Positions 1 through 4,912 of a stretch of DNA of 18,869 nt are shown piece by piece. The notes beneath the pieces are model-generated. The model did no database searches, was not told where the DNA came from, and saw only the letters and a list, made by a program, of their open reading frames with translations. Both the position numbers and the translations under genes were made by a program. Position 1 is the stretch's first letter; each line of letters starts with the position of its first letter. Source of the DNA: CAYUWH01 sp964448615 (lineage in GTDB: Bacteria > Patescibacteriota > Gracilibacteria > Peribacterales > Peribacteraceae); assembly GCA_964448615.1 (NCBI GenBank), contig CAYUWH010000025.1, positions 1 to 18,869 of the forward strand, in the 5' to 3' direction.

Positions 1-254
1 GCATCCGAAAGCTTAGTCCAAGGGTTACACGAAAGAATTCTCCAGAACGCTTTGGCGCCGCCGACCAGCACGCCGCGTTCCATGATCATCTTTTTCGCGT
101 ATTCCGAACAGGTAGGGGAGTGGCGGCAGTAGCCGTAGGGATTGAGCGCCTTCAGTGGGCCATGATCTGGAGAGAGAGTGTGTTGATACCCCACGATCAA
201 CCAGGCGATGAGCTTGCGTGGCAACAGCCGAATGTGTTCAAAAATATTGCGCAT
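1..254 (-). CDS. yidD: YidD, membrane protein insertion efficiency factor (partial, 3' end outside window)
   Basis: The 84 visible residues match the YidD family: an amphipathic N-terminus (MRNIFEHIRLLPRKLIAWLI), then GYQHTLSPDHG, the family hallmark CRHSPTCSEYA at about residues 45-55, and ILSCNPW near the window edge. Conserved cysteines are at the expected positions. YidD is a small inner-membrane-associated protein that aids YidC-dependent insertion of membrane proteins; in many bacteria it lies in the rpmH-rnpA-yidD-yidC cluster, which could lie beyond position 1 but is not visible. The start ATG at 254 is the first in-frame ATG before the conserved block; no Shine-Dalgarno is seen. It is divergent from the small membrane protein gene at 304. 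No stop codon lies inside the window. Family assignment is strong; partner genes are inference. Confidence 0.93.
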   Translation of the reverse strand, partial: MRNIFEHIRLLPRKLIAWLIVGYQHTLSPDHGPLKALNPYGYCRHSPTCSEYAKKMIMERGVLVGGAKAFWRILSCNPWTKLSD

Positions 255-303
255 GATTCATCGTACAGCGTATCATCAATTGTCACTTAACGTCTCTACT
301 TCC

Positions 304-561
304 ATGGAAATCACGTCAGAAGGTCTCATGACCGGCCTCTACATCGCGGTCGCGGTGATGCTGCTCATTATTCTCTATCATGTGCTTTTTATCGTGGCGG
401 ACATGCGCAAGATCATGCGGAGATTTTCCAATCTGACGGAAGAAGTGCAGGGTGTGCTGATGAAGCCCTTGAGTATTGCGGATCAGGCGATGGATTGGGT
501 GATGGGATTTATTGAGGGGCACAAAGGGCATCACAAAAAAAACGATCATCACAAACATTAA
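304..561 (+). CDS. Small single-pass membrane protein with His-rich tail
   Basis: Not recognised as a named family. The 85-residue product has one clear transmembrane helix (about residues 10-31, GLYIAVAVMLLIILYHVLFIVA), then a basic helix (MRKIMRRFSNLTEEVQ), an amphipathic stretch (ADQAMDWVMGFIEG) and a His/Lys-rich end, HKGHHKKNDHHKH. The layout recalls small DUF948-like membrane proteins, but only by architecture. Start 304 is preferred because an upstream in-frame ATG at 208 would overlap yidD and adds residues unlike a membrane protein; ATG 328 is a second possibility. No Shine-Dalgarno is visible. The His cluster could bind metal; that is inference. It ends just before a long inverted repeat that separates it from the convergent gene at 632-1120. 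Confidence 0.68.
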   Translation: MEITSEGLMTGLYIAVAVMLLIILYHVLFIVADMRKIMRRFSNLTEEVQGVLMKPLSIADQAMDWVMGFIEGHKGHHKKNDHHKH

Positions 562-563
562 GA

Positions 564-632
564 GCTTATAGCTGTTAGCTTTTAGAAAAATATTCAATTA
601 GCTATAAGCTAATTCCTAAAAGCTAAAAGCTT
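564..632. repeat. Inverted repeat of degenerate heptamers, possible bidirectional terminator
   Basis: The left arm 564-585 reads as 7-nt words (GCTTATA, GCTGTTA, GCTTTTA). The right arm 598-632 contains TTAGCTATAAGCTAA, itself a hairpin, and 616-632 (CTAAAAGCTAAAAGCTT), which pairs imperfectly with the left arm. It lies between convergent genes ending at 561 and 632 and abuts the stop codon of the minus gene. Low-complexity period-7 structure and inverted symmetry are directly visible; terminator function is inference. Confidence 0.7.
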
Positions 633-1120
633 CACAGTATCGGTTGCTTATCAATAAACACGCGAATGAAGATGCGCTTGAGCACGTCAAATGATGCTTC
701 GAGCAATCCTGCGAGAAGGCTGTTCAGGCGACGGATCTTCGATTGTAATTCATTGAAATGATGCGCCGCCCCCGGCTTGCGGAGATCCGTAATGCGTGCG
801 GCCTGTTTACGCAGCACTTTTACTTCTTGTTCGATGTGCACCTCCAACTGTTTCTGCATGATCTGCGGCGTTGGGATGCTGGCGATCGCTTGGTCGCGCC
901 ACGACATACCCTGCTTCGCAGGCTGCGCACCGCCCGTGCCTTGCTGGCCCCCGCTCCACTGCTCGCCGGCCTTGGCCGGGCTGCTCTCGCTGATGATGTC
1001 ATTCACTTCCACCAGAAGCGCTTGCATCTTCTCCGCCTTGCCGGGTTGTACGACGGCACTCGGGCGCTCAAGGGCGCCATGGGGGGCGGAAAGGCCTTTC
1101 TCCGGTGAGTTGTTTGCCAT
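632..1120 (-). CDS. Hypothetical helical protein, 162 aa
   Basis: Not recognised. The N-terminal half (to about residue 72) is low-complexity and Gly/Ala/Pro/Gln-rich, probably disordered (SGGQQGTGGAQPAKQG). The C-terminal half is strongly helical with likely coiled coil: QIMQKQLEVHIEQEVKVLRKQAARI, then FNELQSKIRRLNSLLAGLLEASFDVLKRIFIRVFI. There is no signal peptide, but the last 30 residues are amphipathic to hydrophobic and could meet the membrane. The start at ATG 1120 is supported by a promoter whose -10 ends 7 nt upstream (1128-1133), suggesting a leaderless mRNA. The stop TGA sits at the edge of the heptamer inverted repeat. Coding quality is supported by sensible codon use over the full length; function unknown. 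Confidence 0.72.
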   Translation of the reverse strand: MANNSPEKGLSAPHGALERPSAVVQPGKAEKMQALLVEVNDIISESSPAKAGEQWSGGQQGTGGAQPAKQGMSWRDQAIASIPTPQIMQKQLEVHIEQEVKVLRKQAARITDLRKPGAAHHFNELQSKIRRLNSLLAGLLEASFDVLKRIFIRVFIDKQPIL

Positions 1121-1127
1121 CCCCTCT

Positions 1128-1156
1128 ATTATCCTCCATTTTGGCTAATAAAGCAA
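1128..1156 (-). promoter_or_regulatory. Promoter of the 632-1120 gene, apparently leaderless
   Basis: On the minus strand, -35 TTGCTT (1151-1156), 17-nt spacer and -10 GATAAT (1128-1133). Only 7 nt separate the -10 from ATG 1120, so the transcription start should fall at or next to the start codon. Confidence 0.55.
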
Positions 1157-1235
1157 TAGTTTAAGGCTTATTGGTGCAAAGGGACCTTCCTTCCAGTATG
1201 CTGATTTGGCTTGTATTTTTCATGCCAATCACCCT

Positions 1236-1577
1236 ATGGAAGAACGCACTCTGTTCCATCGAATTCGCGACAAAGAATTGCCTGCCGAAATCGTCTTCGA
1301 GGATGAGGAGGCGCTGGCTTTCAAGGACATTCATCCTAAAGCGCCGACGCATCTTCTGTTTATCCCCACGACGTACGTGCAATCGATTATCCACATTACG
1401 CCGGACACCGAAGCGATTCCGGGGATGTTGATTGTGAAAGCGAAGGAATTTGCGGAGCGCAACAACTATCACGGCTACAAATTGGTGTTCCATGTCGGGA
1501 AAACCGGCGGACAGGAAGTGCCGTACCTGCATCTGCATTTCCTCGCGCAGCAGGAGATGCCGAAGGAGGTGAAATAG
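1236..1577 (+). CDS. HIT-family (Hint-like) nucleotide-binding protein
   Basis: The 113-residue product has the HIT fold signature: LFHRIRDKELPAEIVFEDEE at residues 6-25, then LAFKDIHPKAPTHLLFIPTTYV at 27-48, and the C-terminal histidine motif at 97-103 as YLHLHFL. In Hint proteins this motif is H-x-H-x-H-x-x; here the first His is Tyr97, while His99 (expected catalytic/AMP-linked position) and His101 remain. Hint enzymes hydrolyse AMP-lysine or acyl-AMP phosphoramidates in the cytoplasm. Start ATG 1236 fits the family N-terminus; an in-frame TTG at 1206 would add MACIFHANHP, which contains a CIF string like that of many Hint N-termini, so the longer form cannot be excluded. No Shine-Dalgarno. 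A perfect palindrome begins 4 nt after the stop. Confidence 0.9.
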   Translation: MEERTLFHRIRDKELPAEIVFEDEEALAFKDIHPKAPTHLLFIPTTYVQSIIHITPDTEAIPGMLIVKAKEFAERNNYHGYKLVFHVGKTGGQEVPYLHLHFLAQQEMPKEVK

Positions 1578-1580
1578 CCT

Positions 1581-1608
1581 GCAGCCGAGACGCCGGCGTC
1601 TCGGCTGC
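1581..1608. repeat. Perfect 28-bp palindrome, GAGAC-N6-GTCTC core
   Basis: Both strands read identically over 28 bp with the centre CGCCGGCG. The core GAGAC (1587-1591) and GTCTC (1598-1602) recurs in palindromes at 1676-1705 and 10260-10282. It lies 4 bp after the HIT gene stop, so it could act as a transcription terminator, but there is no T tract. Confidence 0.85.
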
Positions 1609-1675
1609 GAACCATCTTCATTGTTTCATCAGTACTTCTTTACGGTCGAAAATATAACACACCGAAAACGCCTGT

Positions 1676-1705
1676 CGGAGCGGAGACCCCGGGGTCTCCG
1701 CTCCG
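1676..1705. repeat. Perfect 30-bp palindrome, GAGAC-N6-GTCTC core
   Basis: Both strands read identically over 30 bp with the centre CCCCGGGG; outer arms CGGAGCG/CGCTCCG. It shares the GAGAC...GTCTC core with 1581-1608 but has different outer arms. It lies 9 bp beyond the S1 stop codon and may terminate that transcript; a short TTTT follows on the minus strand. Confidence 0.85.
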
Positions 1706-1714
1706 AAGGAGTAT

Positions 1715-3094
1715 TTATTTCGAGTATCCCGCTTCTTCAGCCTCTTTCTCCGTCTTGAAGTACACGCGGTTCTCTTCTTTGATCTTGTGGCCCTGGGCGG
1801 ATTCGACGGCGTAATACTTCTTGCCTGTGTTCGAGGCAACGAACAACATGCCTTCCGGAACACTGATTTCAGCGGATTCTGCCGCAGCAGCTTTCTTCTT
1901 CGGTTTGGCTTCTTCCTCTTTGCTCTCATTCTTTGCATCGGCTGCCGCTTCTTGTTCCAGCTTCATGCGTTCAAGCGTTTCTTTGTCGATCGGCTTGAGA
2001 GCCTTTACAGAGAGGCCGATGCGACGCTCGTCGACGTCGATATTGATCACCTGTGCTTCGATCTTCTGGCCGATCGTGAGCGCTTCGGACGGATCGGTCA
2101 CCTTGTGGTGCGCGATTTCCGAGAGGTGCACGAGACCGTTGATATCCTTTTCCAATTGGAGGAACGCGCCGTAGTCCGCGAAGCGAACGACCGTACCCGT
2201 GACCTTCTTACCGACCGGGTAGCGCTGCGCGACTTCTTCCCATGGATCGCGCGTGAGCTGTTTGATGGAGAGGCTGAGCTTATCGCCATCGATGCCGATC
2301 ACCTTCACGCGGACACGATCACCCATTTGTGCATACTCTGCAGGGTTCTTTACGTGGCCCCAGGCGATTTCGGAGATGTGAACGAGACCTTCCAATCCTT
2401 CGAAGGTGACGAACAGGCCGAACTTCACGATGCCGCTGACCATACCGTCCTTCTCGTCTCCGCTCTTCAAGTGTTCCAATGCCTTGGCACGCTCTTCGCT
2501 CATCGCTTCGCGCTCGGAGACGACGATCTTGCCCGCTTCTTCGTCCATCGTCACAATCTTTACCGTGAAGGTGTGGCCGATGAATTTGCCGAGACGGGAG
2601 ATGATTTCGCTGGAGTCGGCGTTGTTGACGCGCGGGTAGTTGACCGGAGCCAGCTGGCTGACCGGCAAGAAGGCGCGGATGCCGTCGATGTTGGCGATGA
2701 GTCCGCCCTTGTTGGCTTCCTGAGCCGTGAACTTCATCGTCTTCTCGCCTTCGATCAGCACGTGGAACTTGTCCCATGCCTTCTTCTGGCTGGCCATGCG
2801 CAAGCTCATGACGACGAGTCCTTCTTCATTTTCTTCCTCGAGCACCAATGCGCCGACGACATCGCCGAGTTTGAGATCTTTGAATGTGTTGAACGAATCG
2901 CGCAGCTCGCGGCCGGAAATGATGCCGGTCGAGGTGCCCTGCAAATCGAGCAAGAGTTTGTTCTTCCCGCGGAAGACGACCGTGCCTTCGACCAATTCAC
3001 CCGGGCGCGGGCGGAAGAGGGGAGGAGCGGCCTTGAGCAGCTCTTCCATGAGAGGGTTATTCTTTTGGAGTTTCTGAAGGGTTCTTGTGGCCAT
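1715..3094 (-). CDS. rpsA: Ribosomal protein S1 (four S1 domains) with degenerate Ada-like C-terminal module
   Basis: The 459-residue product contains four S1/OB RNA-binding domains at about residues 32-100, 114-198, 214-280 and 296-367. The last two carry classic signatures (GIVKFGLFVTFEGLEGLVHISEIAW and GTVVRFADYGAFLQL...GLVHLSEIAHH). The first two are divergent, as expected for ribosome-binding domains of S1. A Lys/Glu/Ala-rich linker (about 371-412) leads to a compact C-terminal module at 416-459 (MLFVASNTGKKYYAVES...KIKEENRVYFKTEKEAEEAGYSK), which resembles Ada-type metal-binding modules but lacks their cysteines. S1 anchors mRNA on the 30S subunit during initiation. Start ATG 3094 is chosen because upstream codons are atypical and a strong promoter lies at 3171-3198. 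No Shine-Dalgarno; leader about 70 nt with a possible GCCG.../...GCGGC hairpin. Confidence 0.92.
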   Translation of the reverse strand: MATRTLQKLQKNNPLMEELLKAAPPLFRPRPGELVEGTVVFRGKNKLLLDLQGTSTGIISGRELRDSFNTFKDLKLGDVVGALVLEEENEEGLVVMSLRMASQKKAWDKFHVLIEGEKTMKFTAQEANKGGLIANIDGIRAFLPVSQLAPVNYPRVNNADSSEIISRLGKFIGHTFTVKIVTMDEEAGKIVVSEREAMSEERAKALEHLKSGDEKDGMVSGIVKFGLFVTFEGLEGLVHISEIAWGHVKNPAEYAQMGDRVRVKVIGIDGDKLSLSIKQLTRDPWEEVAQRYPVGKKVTGTVVRFADYGAFLQLEKDINGLVHLSEIAHHKVTDPSEALTIGQKIEAQVINIDVDERRIGLSVKALKPIDKETLERMKLEQEAAADAKNESKEEEAKPKKKAAAAESAEISVPEGMLFVASNTGKKYYAVESAQGHKIKEENRVYFKTEKEAEEAGYSK

Positions 3095-3170
3095 ACGAAA
3101 GATTGAGTGCAAGGGGAAGGGATAAAAGGAGGCAAGCCGCTCTTGCACGAGCAACGGCTACGTCGGGAAT

Positions 3171-3198
3171 ACTATACAGGAGAGTGTTTATGCGTCAA
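3171..3198 (-). promoter_or_regulatory. Promoter of rpsA
   Basis: Minus strand -35 TTGACG (3193-3198), 16-nt spacer, -10 TATAGT (3171-3176); predicted start near 3164. It gives the S1 gene transcription independent of the PrgI/TraC-like operon upstream. Confidence 0.75.
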
Positions 3199-3223
3199 AT
3201 AAAGCCCATGGCACCCTATATTC

Positions 3224-3424
3224 CTACAGAACGGGCTCCGGCTGTATCATTCCTTGCTGGTTCGCGCCCTCATAGACGATGGGTCCCTCCGGGGGGATAG
3301 CCGCACGGAAGAGGCCTTGGTTTTCCTGGATCCCGGTCGGCTGCACATCGTAGGCAATAAAACGCGCATGCGCCGATCCCATGTTCAGCTTTTTGGGCGT
3401 ATCGAGCACTTTGCGTGGATGCAT
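3224..3424 (-). CDS. Small hypothetical protein, 66 aa, following the TraC-like gene in the same frame
   Basis: Not recognised. The sequence is Pro/Gln/Gly-rich (FIAYDVQPTGIQENQGLFRAAIPPEGPIVYEGANQQGMIQPEP) with no membrane segment or Cys. The ATG lies 6 nt past the TAA of the TraC-like gene and in the same frame, separated by stop-Pro-Cys. It has no Shine-Dalgarno, so it might be expressed by reinitiation. Alternatives are a C-terminal tail split from the upstream gene by a nonsense mutation, or a chance ORF. The promoter of rpsA begins 26 nt past its stop. Evidence is open-frame length, operon-like spacing and plausible amino-acid composition only. Confidence 0.48.
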   Translation of the reverse strand: MHPRKVLDTPKKLNMGSAHARFIAYDVQPTGIQENQGLFRAAIPPEGPIVYEGANQQGMIQPEPVL

Positions 3425-3430
3425 ACAAGG

Positions 3431-4147
3431 TTAGAATACCGTCTTTTCAAGTTTCAACTCTTCCAAATTCATTGGGATCTTTTCATGTTGGCTCGTTTTC
3501 GGGTTGTAGATCTGGTAGTAGAGCTCCAAAAGATCGCGAGTCGAGAGGCGCTTGGCGCGCAATCCGATGGTTGTGAGACCCGCTTGCACCAAATCCACGC
3601 GCTCCGTCAGATCTTTCTGACCGCGACTGAGTTCCTGGCCGCGATACGCGGACTTCGCTTTGGAATCATCCGGATTCATCCAATCGAAGAACTGCTCGAT
3701 CAGCGTCTTTTTGCGGATATTGCGGTCAACCGGGATCACCATGTAGAAACGCTTCTGCATGATGTCGGCGACATCGAGCAGCTTCTGCATGAAGGCGATG
3801 TATGAAAGCGTCTGCGATTTCAGCATTTCATTGTTGTGCGTATCAGCGGTCTTGCGAAGCCCGGCCAGATAGTCATCGATGTTCGTGCGGGAAGAGCGAA
3901 TGAACACCTGCATCGGAAATGTCAGGGTGTTCACAAAATTTCCATAACCCGCAATGATGCCTTGCTGTTCGGTCTCGCTCTTGAGGTTGAAGTTGAGTGC
4001 TTCGATCTGGATGATCGCCCGGAGGCCGCCGTTTTTGAGGATGACCGTGTCGTTGCGGATTTCTGCGATCGGCAAGAAGCGCTGCGTGGCTTGCAGGAAG
4101 CTGCTCTTGCGGTTGTGCACGGTGCTTTTGGGTGTTTGTTCGGCCAT
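3431..4147 (-). CDS. TraC N-terminal-like conjugation protein (no ATPase domain)
   Basis: The 238-residue product resembles the N-terminal domain of TraC/VirB4-like proteins as found in CPR genomes: FLPIAEIRNDTVILKNGGLRAIIQIEALNFNLKSETEQQGIIAGYGNFVNTLTFPMQVFIRS near the start, then a helical middle, then LLELYYQIYNPKTSQHEKI near the end. No Walker A or B motif is present, so it is the substrate- or membrane-facing domain alone. It starts 4 nt after the PrgI-like gene, so the two form an operon. In Gram-positive conjugation systems PrgI is a membrane channel part and the VirB4 ATPase powers transfer; here the ATPase is absent from the neighbourhood. No Shine-Dalgarno. The family call rests on motif memory plus the PrgI neighbour; exact role is inference. 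Confidence 0.75.
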   Translation of the reverse strand: MAEQTPKSTVHNRKSSFLQATQRFLPIAEIRNDTVILKNGGLRAIIQIEALNFNLKSETEQQGIIAGYGNFVNTLTFPMQVFIRSSRTNIDDYLAGLRKTADTHNNEMLKSQTLSYIAFMQKLLDVADIMQKRFYMVIPVDRNIRKKTLIEQFFDWMNPDDSKAKSAYRGQELSRGQKDLTERVDLVQAGLTTIGLRAKRLSTRDLLELYYQIYNPKTSQHEKIPMNLEELKLEKTVF

Positions 4148-4151
4148 AGAA

Positions 4152-4784
4152 TTAGTGAGAGACGATATCGCGGAAAAGACTGTTCGTACCCTGTACGCCT
4201 GCGGGAAGGGGGCTGACTTTGATGCGATCTTTATTTACCGGCAACGTTGAGATTGGCGCTTGTTCCGGCGTGCTCGTGCGAACAGTGACCTCCTGTTCAT
4301 CGGCGGCTTCTGGCGGCATGGCAGGAGCAACCGGTGCGACAGGTTTTGTGAGAGGCCTATCGAGAATGGCAGTCAGATCGTCGAGGTGTTGCGCACTCTG
4401 TTGCTTTTCTGGGATCACTGTCGGGGTATTGTGCTTCGAAGGTTCGGAGAAGGTGCGAATGTGAATGCTGAATCCCTGGCGCGGAGAGAAGCTGCGGGTC
4501 TTGGGCTTGTTCATGCCCTCAATCATCAGGAGCAAGATGCGCATCAGGCTCAGATCATTGATTTTTACGAAGGCGAATGCCGCGGTGATTACCAGCGGAA
4601 TGCAGGCGATGATCGTAAGTGGCAGGGGAGCGGTGCCGCCATTTGCCTGTGCGAACCCGGCCCATATCACGTAACTGAATCCGCCGCCGATCCCGAGCAG
4701 AATAATCTGACGGAGCGTCACCGGACCGACAATGCGGTCTTCGATGTAGACGTTTTGCGGAATTTTGAGGGGTTCGAGGGACAT
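4152..4784 (-). CDS. PrgI-family membrane protein with long C-terminal tail
   Basis: The N-terminus (KIPQNVYIEDRIVGPVTLRQIILLGIGGGFSYVIW) is typical of PrgI-family proteins: a short cytoplasmic start with IEDR-x-GP-x-TLRQ, then two transmembrane helices at about residues 26-44 and 54-74, then a conserved FAFVKINDLSLMRILLLMIEGMNKPKTRSF segment. Residues 110-210 are a Pro/Thr/Glu-rich tail, probably disordered and absent from short PrgI proteins. PrgI proteins belong to type IV secretion-like conjugation machines. The gene leads an operon with the TraC-like gene 4 nt downstream. An extended -10 promoter (4811-4819) predicts a leader of about 20 nt. No Shine-Dalgarno. Confidence 0.85.
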   Translation of the reverse strand: MSLEPLKIPQNVYIEDRIVGPVTLRQIILLGIGGGFSYVIWAGFAQANGGTAPLPLTIIACIPLVITAAFAFVKINDLSLMRILLLMIEGMNKPKTRSFSPRQGFSIHIRTFSEPSKHNTPTVIPEKQQSAQHLDDLTAILDRPLTKPVAPVAPAMPPEAADEQEVTVRTSTPEQAPISTLPVNKDRIKVSPLPAGVQGTNSLFRDIVSH

Positions 4785-4810
4785 TGGGTGTTGGTATGAG
4801 GAATCTCTCT

Positions 4811-4819
4811 ATTATAGCA
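4811..4819 (-). promoter_or_regulatory. Extended -10 promoter of the PrgI-like operon
   Basis: On the minus strand TGC directly precedes TATAAT (-10 at 4811-4816). The -35 region falls in the heptamer inverted repeat and shows no consensus hexamer, consistent with an extended -10 promoter. Confidence 0.6.
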
Positions 4820-4822
4820 GAA

Positions 4823-4901
4823 AAGGCGACTGGGGACTAGCGACTAGTTACTGGGGCCACTTGCCCTCCCTAGTCGCCAGTAACTAATCCCTAGTCGCCT
4901 T
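4823..4901. repeat. Long inverted repeat of degenerate heptamers, downstream of clpC
   Basis: The left arm (4823-4856) reads in 7-nt words GACTGGG, GACTAGC, GACTAGT, TACTGGG. The right arm (4865-4901) reads CCCTAGT, CGCCAGT, AACTAAT, CCCTAGT. The arms pair imperfectly; the ends AAGGCGACT/AGTCGCCTT and the segment AGTTACTGG/CCAGTAACT pair exactly but out of register. It lies 11 nt past the clpC stop and just upstream of the PrgI promoter, so it may terminate clpC transcription. Confidence 0.8.
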
Positions 4902-4912
4902 GTATAGTCGTT

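Noticed and set aside
1787..3106. Long plus-strand open frame (439 codons) opposite rpsA
   Set aside because: Antisense shadow of a well-supported S1 gene; its translation has biased, non-family composition rich in Asp/Arg/Phe.
3431..3433. Alternative genetic code (stop recoding) to explain the in-frame continuation of the TraC-like gene
   Set aside because: The stop is TAA, not the TGA recoded in Gracilibacteria/Absconditabacteria, and TGA ends several real genes here.
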